Shown piece after piece: positions 15,954 to 25,159 of a DNA stretch of 64,000 nt (position 1 is the first letter of the stretch; each line of letters begins with the position of its first letter). The DNA is taken from contig JAHDQE010000043.1 in the NCBI GenBank assembly GCA_018433975.1, forward strand, positions 1-64,000, read 5' to 3'. The position numbers and the translations under genes were made by a program. Origin of the DNA: Ornatilinea sp. (GTDB lineage Bacteria > Chloroflexota > Anaerolineae > Anaerolineales > Anaerolineaceae). A model generated the notes under the pieces. That model searched no databases. It worked only from the letters and a program-made list of their open reading frames with translations, and was not told where the DNA came from.

Positions 15954-17519
15954 ATGAACTTAAACCCGAAACTTTCAACCATCATCGTCTGGATCGCTGC
16001 CATTGCTGTTGCGGTATTGGTAGTCTATGCCATTTTGCTTTCCATCGCCAACCGGCGCTCACAGGTCAACAGCCTGCGCAAAAGGTCGGACATAAAAGGA
16101 CTGGCGCGGATAGCAAACGACCCTGCCACAGCGGAACCGGTCCGGTTAGATGCCATTAACGCCCTGGCACAGCTCGAAACCGCCCCAGGGACTTCCGGGA
16201 AAATCCTGAACATCCTGCTGGAGGTCTTTATCTCCGCCGAAGGAGAAATTTCCAAAGGGGTGGTCGCGGCTTTGCTGGCAATGGACGCCCGGTTTAATAA
16301 TCCGGCCTTCCGGGAAATCGTTCTCCAGCGTCTTGATGCGATCAATTGGAAACTGCTGGGAAAAACCAAGCAGCATCTCATACTGGTGCTGCTGAGGAAA
16401 TTCTCTGCCACCCGCACCGAGGATGGGAGACCCCATCCCGTCTCGGTACACGCTCTGGAATGGATGGGAATGCTGGCCTCCGACGAAAAACTGTTCTCCG
16501 CCGTGCTGGATGCCCTCCAAAATTTCCTGAACGACCCCGAAAGCAACGTGCATTTTGAAACCGTGCGCACCCTGACGACCATTGCACTGCAAAAAACCAA
16601 TCCCAAAATTCAGGAACGGGTCACCGAAATACTGGCCTCGGCCCACCAAAACCCGAACTGCACCGCCCGGCTTTCGGCCATGCACGCACTCGGCAAGCTT
16701 GCCGTCGAATCCCGCAGCATCCGCCTGCGCTCGCTGGTAACTTCTTCGCTGGTAATCGGTTTGCAGGATGAAGATACGGAAGTGCGCAGCACCGCGGTGG
16801 AATTGTTAAAACAGCTCAACACCCAATCTGCCGCCACCGAAACCCGCGCCAGGATTGCCGATGCCTTGATCCTGGCCCTCCACAACCCCGACCTCAAAAT
16901 CCGCCAGCAGGCTCTGGATGCGCTGGGGGAAACTTACCTGTGGGCCGAAACGCCCGAACGGCTGGAACGCACCGTGAAGGCCCTGATCGTTGCCATGTAT
17001 GACGGGAACAAGGCCATCAGCCGCCAGGCCGCCAAAATGCTTGCGAAAATGGAACCCCAGATCGAGGAAGAGCCGCTCCGCAACCAGCTCTACGAGGCCT
17101 TCCTGGCTGCTCTCCAGAGCCCGGACGAGGAAATCCGCTTTCACGCAGCAGAGACCCTGATGGCCCTCTACCAGAGTGATCGCCTTCCGGAAGCCCTGCG
17201 CGCGTTGGTCCGTGCCCAAAAAGAAACCATCCAGGAAACCGGCATCCTCTCCACCGACAACCGCCTGGGGAAGTGTCCCATCTGCGGCAAGAATGTCCTC
17301 CTCAAGCAGGCCCGCCTGCTGCGGCGGGTTGTGCCCGCCACTGAGACCGCTCCTGAGGAGAAGCCTCAAACTACTTATCGCTACTTCTGCCGCGAATGTT
17401 ATATTGCCCCGGAGGGCCAGGACTGGCCGCCCGGCGCTTTGCGCGACCCGGAAGGTATCGTTATTGAAGACCATCATCCTCCTGCCTCTGAGCCCTGGTG
17501 GGAAGGCCCGGAAAAGTAG
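15954..17519 (+). CDS. membrane-anchored HEAT-repeat protein with C-terminal zinc ribbon
   Basis: The 521-residue protein begins with one transmembrane helix (about residues 8-32). It is followed by roughly ten alpha-helical HEAT-like repeats, with units such as PVRLDAINALAQLE, EVRSTAVELLKQL and EIRFHAAETLMALYQSD. The C-terminus holds a zinc-binding pair, CPIC near 443 and CREC near 485, absent from the paralogue at 48587-49906. HEAT arrays are scaffolds for protein contacts; the partner is unknown. It shares promoter architecture and overall design with the paralogue. Confidence 0.75.
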   Translation: MNLNPKLSTIIVWIAAIAVAVLVVYAILLSIANRRSQVNSLRKRSDIKGLARIANDPATAEPVRLDAINALAQLETAPGTSGKILNILLEVFISAEGEISKGVVAALLAMDARFNNPAFREIVLQRLDAINWKLLGKTKQHLILVLLRKFSATRTEDGRPHPVSVHALEWMGMLASDEKLFSAVLDALQNFLNDPESNVHFETVRTLTTIALQKTNPKIQERVTEILASAHQNPNCTARLSAMHALGKLAVESRSIRLRSLVTSSLVIGLQDEDTEVRSTAVELLKQLNTQSAATETRARIADALILALHNPDLKIRQQALDALGETYLWAETPERLERTVKALIVAMYDGNKAISRQAAKMLAKMEPQIEEEPLRNQLYEAFLAALQSPDEEIRFHAAETLMALYQSDRLPEALRALVRAQKETIQETGILSTDNRLGKCPICGKNVLLKQARLLRRVVPATETAPEEKPQTTYRYFCRECYIAPEGQDWPPGALRDPEGIVIEDHHPPASEPWWEGPEK

Positions 17520-17545
17520 CAGCCCTTCACCCCGATTTACCCAAA

Positions 17546-17567
17546 CAGGCAGTCTGACCGCTGCCTG
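17546..17567 (+). terminator. terminator of HEAT-repeat gene A
   Basis: CAGGCAG pairs with CTGCCTG over a 8-nt loop and is followed by TTTTTTG. Confidence 0.75.
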
Positions 17568-17592
17568 TTTTTTGATCTCCTGAATCAAAAAA

Positions 17593-17620
17593 GCGAAATT
17601 TCTTCATTCAGAAACTTCGC
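17593..17620 (-). terminator. terminator of HEAT-repeat gene on the minus strand
   Basis: GCGAA/TTCGC with an extended interrupted stem (TTTCT/AGAAA) is followed on the minus strand by CTTTTTTG. Confidence 0.55.
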
Positions 17621-17658
17621 CTGCATCCGTTAATTTCGGTGTTTTCCGTCTTGCGCGC

Positions 17659-19092
17659 CTATCCCCGCCCGAGGATTCGATCCAGAGCCTCCTGAACGGC
17701 TTCCTCAAACTCTTTCTCTTTACGCTTCAGGAACAACGGGGTCACGCTCCGCGATTGATATTCATCCTGGAGGGCGGCATGTTCATTCAGGATGGCAGTA
17801 TGCAGCGGATTGATTGCCGAAGCATCCCCGCAGTCCGCCAGTGCAACCACGGCCCGCATCCGCTCACTGTGGAAGCGGTTTTCCAGCTCTTTTACAAACA
17901 CCGGCGTGGCGCGAGAGTCGCCAATTTTCCGCAGAATATCCAGCAGAGTCTGGCGCTGCCAGCTCGATAATCTCTCGTTTTGACTCTCTTTGACCAGCGG
18001 TTCAACCGCCGGTTCCCCAACTTCGGCCAGGGCCAGTGCGGCCTGACCCGAAAAAGCATGTTCCGTGCTGTGCAGCAGATTCAACAACTGCGGGACCGCA
18101 CCTGCAGCGTGCGTCTGACCCAATGCCTGAATCAGTTCGCACTGTACCGTATAGCTGCGGGTATGTTCCAGCGCAGTACGCAGTGGTTCCACCGCGTCCT
18201 CTCCCAGAGTAGCCAATCCGTTCCAGTCTCTTGCCAGATAATACTTCAACAGCGGGAAATGTTCATCCGGCTGCCAGCCCAACCGGTGCAGCAGCACGGC
18301 CACCCGCCGGCGTAAAGGCCAGCTGGGCACATCCAGCCTGCGTACCAGAGCGGGAATGGCCGGCGGGCCGATCTTCAACAGCGCCTCTCCTGCCGCGCTC
18401 GCCGTGGCGTTCTCATAGCTCAGCAGCGGCACCAGCGCCTCCACCGCGGCCGTATCGGGGATGGAAACCAGAGCAGCCGCCGCGGTCCGCTGGACCTCCG
18501 CGTCCTTCACACCCAGCGCACGGATCAACAGAGGTGCAGCCTGAGGATCGGCAATCTGCCCCAGCGATTTCAACACGGCCAGATAAGCATCCCCTTTAAA
18601 ATATCCCTGATCCGCCGCCTTGCACAGCGGTTCTGCCGCCCGGACATCGCCCAGAAGACCCAGCACTTCCACCGCCGTGATTTGAACACCCGGATTCTTA
18701 TCTGCCGAGGCATGGATCAGCGGCTCAACGGCTTCGGGGCTGCCAATTCTGCCCAACGCCTCCGCCGCCGCCCGCCGCACGGTATTGGACCCGTCTTCCA
18801 GCCGCTCCACAAGGAGCGCCGCCGCCCGCGCATCGCCGATCTCTCCCAGCGCCCGGCATGCGCCCAGCCGGATCACCGGGTCCGGGTCATGCAGGAGCAT
18901 GGCCAGCGGTTGGGCCACTCGCGGGTCGAGGGGATAGCGCTCATAATGTCCGTCAACGGATTTCAGGCGCGCCACGGCCCGCGCTGCCTGGGTGCGCACC
19001 TCTTCAGACCGGTGGCGCAGTGCACGCATCAGCCCTTCAAAATCATTCTCGGCAATGATTCGTTCCAAATCGGGTTTAAGAATATTCAACAT
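17659..19092 (-). CDS. HEAT-repeat (PBS-lyase-like) protein
   Basis: The 477-residue soluble protein consists almost entirely of about 30-residue HEAT units with the E-Z/PBS-lyase flavour, for example VRRAAAEALGRIGSPEAVEPL, PVIRLGACRALGEIGDARA and VQITAVEVLGLLGDVRAAEPL. No transmembrane helix or catalytic motif is seen. The function is not predictable. It is convergent with the membrane HEAT gene, and facing terminators lie in between. The ATG at 19092 is preferred; a TTG at 19116 would add eight residues. Confidence 0.8.
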   Translation of the reverse strand: MLNILKPDLERIIAENDFEGLMRALRHRSEEVRTQAARAVARLKSVDGHYERYPLDPRVAQPLAMLLHDPDPVIRLGACRALGEIGDARAAALLVERLEDGSNTVRRAAAEALGRIGSPEAVEPLIHASADKNPGVQITAVEVLGLLGDVRAAEPLCKAADQGYFKGDAYLAVLKSLGQIADPQAAPLLIRALGVKDAEVQRTAAAALVSIPDTAAVEALVPLLSYENATASAAGEALLKIGPPAIPALVRRLDVPSWPLRRRVAVLLHRLGWQPDEHFPLLKYYLARDWNGLATLGEDAVEPLRTALEHTRSYTVQCELIQALGQTHAAGAVPQLLNLLHSTEHAFSGQAALALAEVGEPAVEPLVKESQNERLSSWQRQTLLDILRKIGDSRATPVFVKELENRFHSERMRAVVALADCGDASAINPLHTAILNEHAALQDEYQSRSVTPLFLKRKEKEFEEAVQEALDRILGRG

Positions 19093-19318
19093 GGATTCCA
19101 AAAAACTCAGGATCAATCTCTTTCTATTTTAACGAAACCTGGGCAGAAAGGCAAATCAAAATATCCTCTCAGAGGTCGCAGGCGGCCCGCATCTTTTGAT
19201 CCTAATTAATGTTTCATTTCGTTTGAATCCCGCCGGATTTTATACTATACTCCAATACGTAAATGCAGGCGGTTGCCTTTAGCCGCTTCATCATCCAAAC
19301 CCAAAAGGAGAATTCAGA

Positions 19319-19483
19319 ATGAACAAATGGGAATGTACATCCTGTGGCTATGTCTATGATCCGGCGAAAGGAGATCCCGATAACGGCATTGCTCCGGGAA
19401 CCCCTTTCGAAGAACTGCCGGGGGATTGGGTCTGCCCGGACTGTGGTGCCGAAAAAGATATGTTCGTAGAAATTACAGACTGA
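19319..19483 (+). CDS. rubredoxin
   Basis: A 54-residue protein with the two iron-binding knuckles, [10 protein letters not shown] (Cys6, Cys9) and [10 protein letters not shown] (Cys39, Cys42), and the typical [15 protein letters not shown] centre. It carries single electrons in the cytoplasm, commonly to superoxide reductase, rubrerythrin or flavodiiron proteins in anaerobes. AAGGAG precedes the ATG. The next gene, a flavin reductase, starts one base after the stop codon, so the pair forms an operon for NAD(P)H-to-rubredoxin electron transfer. Confidence 0.95.
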   Translation: MNKWECTSCGYVYDPAKGDPDNGIAPGTPFEELPGDWVCPDCGAEKDMFVEITD

Positions 19484-19484
19484 A

Positions 19485-20717
19485 ATGCGACATATCATCA
19501 TCGGTAATGGCGTAGCCGGGGTAACTGCTGCTCAGGCCATCCGTTCAGCAGATGACAGCGCCGAAATTCACATTTTGAGCGGCGAGTCTTACTTATATTA
19601 CTTCCGGCCCAAGCTATGGGAATGGATCGCCGGAAAATCGTCCGAAGAAGCCATTTACTTCCGCCGCGAAAAATTTTACGAAGAAAAACGCATCACGGTT
19701 CACCTCGGCACACCCGCTGCAGCGCTGGACCCCAAAGCGCATACCGTCCGGCTGCCGGATGGCAGCACAATGACCTATGACCGCGCCCTGCTGGCGATGG
19801 GTGGGCGTTCCTTTGTGCCCCCGGTGGAAGGGGCCGGCCTCAAAGGCGTGTTTGCTCTGCGCACCCTGGAGGATGCCCGCGCTTTGATAAAGTATGCTGA
19901 TCAGGTTCCCAACGCGACCATCATTGGCGGCGGCCTGCTGGGGCTGGAAACCGCTTATTCCCTTCTGGCGCGCGGCCTTAAAGTGAAGGTGATCGAGTTC
20001 ATGCCACACCTGCTGCCCCGCCAGCTTGATGCACCCGGCGCGGCCGTCCTGCAGGCCTTGCTGGAGAAAATAGGCCTGGAATTTCTGACCGGCGGAGCCA
20101 CGCAGGCCATCCGTGCGGAAGACGACCGGCTCGCCTGCCACTTGCAGGATGGGCGGGTGGTCCGCAGCGGTCTGGTGCTGTTCTCAACCGGCATCCGTTC
20201 CAACATCGCCCTGGCACAGGACGCCGGAATCGCGGTTGAGCGCAGCGTTATCGTGGACGGGAATTTACGTACCAGCGCGGAGGACGTATTCGCTGCCGGA
20301 GACGTGGCCCAATATGGGGGCATCACTTACGGCATCATCCCCGCCGCCACCGAACAGGGCCGCGCTGCGGGGAATAATATGGTCACGGAAGGCAGCATGC
20401 CCTATTCCGGAACCATCCCCAACACCCGCCTGAAAGTGGTCGGAATCTCCCTGGCTTCCATCGGGGAAGCCACCGCCGAAGAGGCCGCAGGGGTTTCCAT
20501 CCTGCGCAAACAGGACCCGGCCGGTGAGCAGTACCAGCGCATCACCCTGCGCGACGGCAAAGTGACGGGCGCGATCCTGATCGGCCCCATGGAGAATTTC
20601 CTCCCGCTCAAACGGCTGATCGACGGCGGGCTGGATGTTTCCGCAGTTCAGGACCGCCTGCTTGATGAGGATTTTGACCTCAAGGCCTTCTCGCAGGGAA
20701 AGCTGGTAATGGAATAA
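19485..20717 (+). CDS. FAD-dependent NAD(P)H:rubredoxin oxidoreductase-like protein
   Basis: The 410-residue flavoprotein has the FAD-binding GxGxxG-type motif IIIGNGVAGVTAAQAIR at the N-terminus, the NAD(P)-binding IIGGGLLGLETAYSL near residue 145, and the second FAD motif DVFAAGDVAQ near residue 270. The C-terminal domain includes TRLKVVGISLASIG, as in NirB-like and rubredoxin reductases. One-base spacing after rubredoxin indicates that rubredoxin is its acceptor. A bidirectional terminator follows. Confidence 0.88.
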   Translation: MRHIIIGNGVAGVTAAQAIRSADDSAEIHILSGESYLYYFRPKLWEWIAGKSSEEAIYFRREKFYEEKRITVHLGTPAAALDPKAHTVRLPDGSTMTYDRALLAMGGRSFVPPVEGAGLKGVFALRTLEDARALIKYADQVPNATIIGGGLLGLETAYSLLARGLKVKVIEFMPHLLPRQLDAPGAAVLQALLEKIGLEFLTGGATQAIRAEDDRLACHLQDGRVVRSGLVLFSTGIRSNIALAQDAGIAVERSVIVDGNLRTSAEDVFAAGDVAQYGGITYGIIPAATEQGRAAGNNMVTEGSMPYSGTIPNTRLKVVGISLASIGEATAEEAAGVSILRKQDPAGEQYQRITLRDGKVTGAILIGPMENFLPLKRLIDGGLDVSAVQDRLLDEDFDLKAFSQGKLVME

Positions 20718-20743
20718 AGCAGCAAACCGTTTACAGATAAAAA

Positions 20744-20770
20744 AAGCTCGCGAAGCCAATTCGCGAGCTT
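20744..20770. terminator. bidirectional terminator between convergent operons
   Basis: A perfect 11-bp stem (AAGCTCGCGAA / TTCGCGAGCTT) with a 5-nt loop has an A-tract on the left and a T-tract on the right. Confidence 0.85.
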
Positions 20771-20804
20771 TTGCGTTCTTATTCATTCTTTCCAAATTGC
20801 TCTC

Positions 20805-22151
20805 TCAAACGGCCGGCAGCTCTAAAGTCACCACCGTGCCTTTCCCTTCCGCGCTCTCCAGCGAGATCCGTCCTCCCTGGGCTTCCACCAGTGCTTTGGC
20901 AATCGACAACCCCAACCCGCTGCCGTGCCCTTCTCCGGTCCGCGATTTATCCACCTGGTAGAACCGCTCAAAGACATGCCGCTGGTGCTCCCCCGGGATT
21001 CCGCTGCCGGTATCGGCAACCGAGATCCGCACCACATCCCGATAAGGTTCGGCCTTTAACCGGATTTCTCCGCCGGATGGGGTGTGCCGCAGCGCATTAT
21101 CCAGCAGGATCAACAACACCTGGCGCAGCCGCGTCGGGTCTCCCATCACCTTACCTTCAACCATCTCCAGCTTGAGCAGGACGTCGTGCTGCTGTGCCAC
21201 CCGTTCCATCTGGCGCTGTAAGTCCGTCAGCAGTTCAGCCAAAGGGATAACCTGACGCTCCAGCTCCAGCCGATTGGAATCCAGACGGGAAAGCAGCAGC
21301 AAATCCTCCACCAGATGGCTCATGTGGTCGCTCTCCTGAAGGATATCGGTCACCAGTTCCTCCTGGCGCCCGCCGGGCTTTCCGCGCTGTGCCACCTCCG
21401 CGCTGGCGCGGATCAGAGTCAGTGGTGTGCGCAGCTCGTGGCTGGCATTGGCTATGAACTCCTGCTGCTGCTTCCAGGCCCGTTCCGCCGGGTAAAGGGC
21501 GCGCCCGGCCAGCCACCAGCTCCCGGAGCCAACCAGAAGAATGCTGATACCGCCCAGGAACCCAATCCCCATCAAAAGCTGTTTGAGCACCCGGTCCTGA
21601 TCGGCAAGTGACAGCCCAAGCTGCAGCAGAGCCGGCGCCACAGGCGGCGGCAGTTGGTAAGTAAACAGCCGCACCCGCGTGCCGTCCTCCAGCCGGATGA
21701 CTCGCCAATCGCAGCCCGCTGCCTGCGCGGCCTGTACCGCGTCCGCATCCGGCGAAAAAGGAGCGCGTACCGCGTTGGGATCAAACAGGAGCTGCCCTTC
21801 TGCGTTCAGCGGCAGGACAAAGATCGCCGCTGCTTCCGTATCGTAAATATGTTCGGAGGTTCCTTCAAGGTGGTCCTCGCTATCGCCCGAACTCTGTTCA
21901 GGGTCAAACACCACCGGTGTGGGATAATTGTGCAGTTCGCACCATTTGCGCTCTGCTTCCAGCAGTTCCGACGGCAGAACGACCCCAAAGCGGCGCAGTT
22001 CTGTGGCCATCCTCCGCTGGAGCGAGAGGTCGGTTGTATCCTGAAAATAACGGTCTAACAGGGTATAAGACCCGCCCCCGATCAGGGCAATCACCACCAC
22101 CCCCGCCAGCAGATAAACGGCCGTGAGCTGCCAGCGCAGACGCCTAAGCAT
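20805..22151 (-). CDS. sensor histidine kinase
   Basis: The 448-residue kinase has two transmembrane helices (about 10-32 and 192-215) around an extracytoplasmic domain of about 150 residues. A short membrane-proximal linker then leads to the phosphoacceptor box ANASHELRTPLTLIRA. The ATPase part shows the N box LLDNALRHTPSG, G1 ADTGSGIPGEHQ, F box FERFYQVDKSR and G2 GSGLGLSIAKALVE. It overlaps the response-regulator gene by 8 bp, so the two are translationally coupled. It faces away from the exported-protein operon that carries the candidate operators. Confidence 0.92.
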   Translation of the reverse strand: MLRRLRWQLTAVYLLAGVVVIALIGGGSYTLLDRYFQDTTDLSLQRRMATELRRFGVVLPSELLEAERKWCELHNYPTPVVFDPEQSSGDSEDHLEGTSEHIYDTEAAAIFVLPLNAEGQLLFDPNAVRAPFSPDADAVQAAQAAGCDWRVIRLEDGTRVRLFTYQLPPPVAPALLQLGLSLADQDRVLKQLLMGIGFLGGISILLVGSGSWWLAGRALYPAERAWKQQQEFIANASHELRTPLTLIRASAEVAQRGKPGGRQEELVTDILQESDHMSHLVEDLLLLSRLDSNRLELERQVIPLAELLTDLQRQMERVAQQHDVLLKLEMVEGKVMGDPTRLRQVLLILLDNALRHTPSGGEIRLKAEPYRDVVRISVADTGSGIPGEHQRHVFERFYQVDKSRTGEGHGSGLGLSIAKALVEAQGGRISLESAEGKGTVVTLELPAV

Positions 22152-22827
22152 GTTCCGCTTCCAGCCGGTAACCCACCCCGCGCACCGTTTCAATTGGGTC
22201 AATCAGATTATTCTGGTCCAACTTTTGCCGTAAATAGGAGATATACACGTCCACCTGAGTCGGCTGGACATCATTCTCATACGACCAGACATAATCCAGG
22301 ATATTCTGCCGGGTCAGCACCTGCCCGGGATGGCGCATCAGGTATTCCAGCAGAGTCCATTCGGTTTTTGTCAGGTCCAGAGCAGTGTCGCCGCGTCGGG
22401 CGGTGTGGGCGCGCAGGTCCATCACCATCTGCCCTACCCGCAGCTCCCAGGCATCCGCCGCGGTGGGATTAAAGCGCCGTCCAAGGGCATAGATGCGAGC
22501 AATCAGTTCGTCAAAAGAAAACGGTTTGACCAGATAATCATCCGCCCCGCTGTGCAGCCCCGCCACCCGATCCTCCACCTGGCTGCGCGCCGTCAGCATC
22601 AACACCGCCAGCGGCAGGTGCGCCGAACGGATCGCCCGGCAGATGGCCGGTCCATCCCGGCCGGGCAGCATCCAGTCCACCACGGCCACATCATGAATAT
22701 CCCGCAGCGCCAGTTCCAGCCCGATGTCGCCATCGTGGGCAACGTCCACGCTGAAATGCTCCTCTTCCAGCACCTCCCGGATCAACCGGGCTAACCGCTG
22801 GTCATCTTCAATAATCAATATACGCAT
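22144..22827 (-). CDS. OmpR/PhoB-family response regulator
   Basis: A 227-residue regulator. The receiver domain has acidic IIEDDQ at the start, the phosphorylated Asp in VVDWMLPGRDG, the Thr of MLTARSQ and Lys of LVKPFSFDEL. The C-terminal winged helix ends VDVYISYLRQKLD and ETVRGVGYRLE. OmpR-family proteins bind direct repeats of about 11 bp, which matches the paired ATTGG repeats at 22929-22944 and 23776-23791. The start at 22827 yields MRILIIEDD and drops a 12-residue extension. Confidence 0.92.
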   Translation of the reverse strand: MRILIIEDDQRLARLIREVLEEEHFSVDVAHDGDIGLELALRDIHDVAVVDWMLPGRDGPAICRAIRSAHLPLAVLMLTARSQVEDRVAGLHSGADDYLVKPFSFDELIARIYALGRRFNPTAADAWELRVGQMVMDLRAHTARRGDTALDLTKTEWTLLEYLMRHPGQVLTRQNILDYVWSYENDVQPTQVDVYISYLRQKLDQNNLIDPIETVRGVGYRLEAEHA

Positions 22828-22928
22828 CTTAAAATCCCATCCATTTTCCTTTTTCAGCCGCACACCACAGACCGTGCTTCATTCTTAAAACGCATCGCGC
22901 AGGGTTCTGATAAGTCTATTATACAAAC

Positions 22929-22966
22929 ATTGGAAAAGAATTGGAAAATTCGTAAGCAATTCCAAT
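22929..22966 (+). promoter_or_regulatory. candidate response-regulator operator (copy 1)
   Basis: ATTGG occurs at 22929 and 22940, an 11-bp period, and the complementary TTCCAAT begins at 22960, 31 bp after the first. The same arrangement occurs at 23776-23813. Both lie upstream of exported-protein genes and are followed by similar AT-rich sequence. Confidence 0.65.
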
Positions 22967-23084
22967 AATAAGACAATTTTTATCTAATATAGTATATCCA
23001 ATGACAAAAAACGGTCAACTATAAATCATTTATCAACTCACAGATGATCCATAGTTCAATCAATCAAAAAATATGGGAGAAACC

Positions 23085-23669
23085 ATGAAAAAACAAACCA
23101 AAATCTTATTATCCTCTGCAATGGCAGTAGTCCTTTTAGCAACGTTGGGAACCGCAGCCGGATGGGCTGCTTCCAACGGGCAGCTTTCCCTGTTCAGCAC
23201 AGTCCAAACCGGCGACACAAGTCCTCCGCTTCAGGAACTTGAGATGCCTGACGATTCCTCTGACTTCCAACCGGAAGGCTCCGGCCTTGAAAGTATAGAG
23301 ACCCCTGAACCCCAGAATAAACTCGAAGATGATGCTGGTGACAGTTACCAGAATGAACAAGATGACCTGTCCGACGACCGCTATGAGGATAGCCAAGACA
23401 ACTCGTCGGATGATAGTTACGAGGATGAGCAAGGCAACCTGTACGATGACAGCTATGACGACGACATGGACGACCAGAGCAGCGATAGTTATGATGACGA
23501 CATGAACGATCAGGGCAGCGACAGCTACACTGATGAGGACAGTCAGTATGAAAGCAGCTACGAGGATCACCAGGACGAAGAATCTTCACAAAGCTACCAG
23601 GAAGATCACGCGGATGACAATTCTAATGAAGTAGAGAATGAGTTTGAAGTGGAGATAGAAAACGATTAG
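23085..23669 (+). CDS. secreted, highly acidic repetitive protein
   Basis: The 194-residue protein has a signal peptide (MKKQTKILLSS, then a hydrophobic stretch ending near GWAAS). The rest is dominated by Asp, Ser, Tyr, Glu and Gln in degenerate repeats such as DSYEDEQGN and DDDMDDQSSDSY. Such composition suggests disorder and cation binding, though no enzyme motif exists. The post-signal AASNGQLSLFS resembles AASEGRFPFSA of the next exported protein, so the two N-termini may be related. GGGAGA precedes the ATG at 23085. Confidence 0.75.
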   Translation: MKKQTKILLSSAMAVVLLATLGTAAGWAASNGQLSLFSTVQTGDTSPPLQELEMPDDSSDFQPEGSGLESIETPEPQNKLEDDAGDSYQNEQDDLSDDRYEDSQDNSSDDSYEDEQGNLYDDSYDDDMDDQSSDSYDDDMNDQGSDSYTDEDSQYESSYEDHQDEESSQSYQEDHADDNSNEVENEFEVEIEND

Positions 23670-23700
23670 CTCTTTGGCCTGACAGTTCATGAAGTTATTC

Positions 23701-23728
23701 CTGTGAGGCTTGGGATAAAGCCTCACAG
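23701..23728 (+). terminator. terminator of the acidic-protein gene
   Basis: An 11-bp perfect stem (CTGTGAGGCTT / AAGCCTCACAG) is followed by TTTCATTT. Confidence 0.7.
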
Positions 23729-23775
23729 TTTCATTTACTTGGATTATTCTACCCCCGGCCTACAGCTTTCCAAAC

Positions 23776-23813
23776 ATTGGAAAAGGATTGGAAAATTACC
23801 CACCCGTTCCAAT
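23776..23813 (+). promoter_or_regulatory. candidate response-regulator operator (copy 2)
   Basis: ATTGG at 23776 and 23787 and TTCCAAT at 23807 reproduce copy 1 exactly in spacing (11 and 31 bp). The downstream AT-rich stretch AGACAATTCTTATCTAATAT is also nearly identical to copy 1. Confidence 0.65.
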
Positions 23814-23900
23814 AAAAAGACAATTCTTATCTAATATATTTATACCAGCGGCATAATTCCGCCGCAGACTTCACCGGTTATCAACCAAGGATAAATAAAC

Positions 23901-24677
23901 ATGAAAAAACGACCCACTCTCCTGATCTCGATCACCTTCACGATTTTTCTGCTGGCGGCGGCTGGCGCCTTAGCCGTCCGGGCGGCCAGTGAGGGACGGT
24001 TTCCTTTTTCTGCTGCTCCGGTAGAAAGCACGGAATCTGCTGCGCTGCTGGAACGCGAAGCAGCCTACCAGGCCCTGATTGAGCAGGCCAACCAGCAGTT
24101 GGAGCAGGCCAAAGCTACCCAGCAGGCTCTGGCATCTCAACTGGCGGAGGCTGATGAAAGCAATGCCAACAGCTCAAACAGGAACAACTCACAGATGATC
24201 CCCGCCGAATACGCCGCCGAGATTGCTCTGGCTGTGGCGGTATACCCCGAAACCCTGAAAGGAACGCCCGAGCTGGTCAGCTTTGAGGGCAAAACCGCCT
24301 ACGAGGCCCAGTTTGAGAAAGGTGCCATCTATGTGGATGCCATAACAGGCGAAGTGCTGCTCAATGGGACCCAATCTCTGGAGCCTCAGGAAATTGATAC
24401 CCAGACTGCCGTCCAGATTGCAAAGGATTATCTGGGGTTGAACGATATCTATCAGGCGGACGAGGTGGTTGTCAGCGGCGTTCCGCTCTACCGGGTCATT
24501 TTCTCTGCGGGCCATTTCGTTTATATCGATCACACCGGACAGATCGTTTACGTCCAGATGGTTTCACAGACTGCGGGAACAACTTCCACCAGCACCGGGT
24601 CAACCGATTCCGGCAGCAGTTCTCATTCGGATGATCATCATGAGGATGATCACGAAGATGAACATGATGATGACTAA
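23901..24677 (+). CDS. exported PepSY-domain protein with His/Asp-rich tail
   Basis: The 258-residue protein has a signal peptide or N-terminal anchor (about residues 6-28) and a coiled-coil-like segment (LEREAAYQALIEQANQQLEQ). Two PepSY-like units follow, recognisable from TAYEAQFEKGAIYVDAITGE and VPLYRVIFSAGHFVYIDHTG. The last 17 residues (HSDDHHEDDHEDEHDDD) are a probable metal-binding tail. It begins an operon-like series with the small membrane protein, ApbE and the ferric-reductase-like protein. Confidence 0.75.
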   Translation: MKKRPTLLISITFTIFLLAAAGALAVRAASEGRFPFSAAPVESTESAALLEREAAYQALIEQANQQLEQAKATQQALASQLAEADESNANSSNRNNSQMIPAEYAAEIALAVAVYPETLKGTPELVSFEGKTAYEAQFEKGAIYVDAITGEVLLNGTQSLEPQEIDTQTAVQIAKDYLGLNDIYQADEVVVSGVPLYRVIFSAGHFVYIDHTGQIVYVQMVSQTAGTTSTSTGSTDSGSSSHSDDHHEDDHEDEHDDD

Positions 24678-24709
24678 TCGTCAAAACTTAACTCATTGAG
24701 GATATGCCT

Positions 24710-25159
24710 ATGTCCAGTCATTCAACTCGAAATGCTCGCCGCACCGCCTTACGAGACCTACGCTTCCTGGTTACTACGTTGTCTTTGACCGCCATTATCG
24801 GTCTGTGGAATCTATTCTCCCGCCCGGATCAGCAAGGTCTGGCCGCCGCCGAATCGGACGAATTGGTCAACGCCGGCCCCGCTCCGGCTGGAGAAGATGG
24901 ATTACCGGCCCTGCCCACCCTGGTGCCAATGGAAGAGATTCTGATCGCCGGTGGAGATGAATCAACGGCCTCTTTACAATCCGAAGCAGGTGCCGCCTCC
25001 TTACGGGAAGTAACCGCGCCCACCCCTGTTATTATTCAGAACAAGCCCCCTGTCGTGGAAAGCGTGGTCATCGGCCAGCAGCCCGCCGCGGACTCCGGCG
25101 GAGGTGGGGGTTCAAGCTCAAAACCTAAACCCGCTGCCAATACCGGATCATCCAAATAA
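24710..25159 (+). CDS. small membrane-anchored protein of the ApbE operon, unknown
   Basis: The 149-residue protein has a basic N-terminus (RNARRTALRDLR), one transmembrane helix near residues 20-37, and an exported Ala/Pro/Gly-rich remainder ending in a GGGGGSSS linker and Lys/Pro-rich tail. No domain was recognised. Its stop codon overlaps the ApbE start (TAATG), which argues for a role in the same system, perhaps as a flavin-carrying or anchoring subunit. No confident FMN-attachment motif is visible. The ATG at 24710 has the better ribosome spacing than 24704. Confidence 0.55.
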   Translation: MSSHSTRNARRTALRDLRFLVTTLSLTAIIGLWNLFSRPDQQGLAAAESDELVNAGPAPAGEDGLPALPTLVPMEEILIAGGDESTASLQSEAGAASLREVTAPTPVIIQNKPPVVESVVIGQQPAADSGGGGGSSSKPKPAANTGSSK

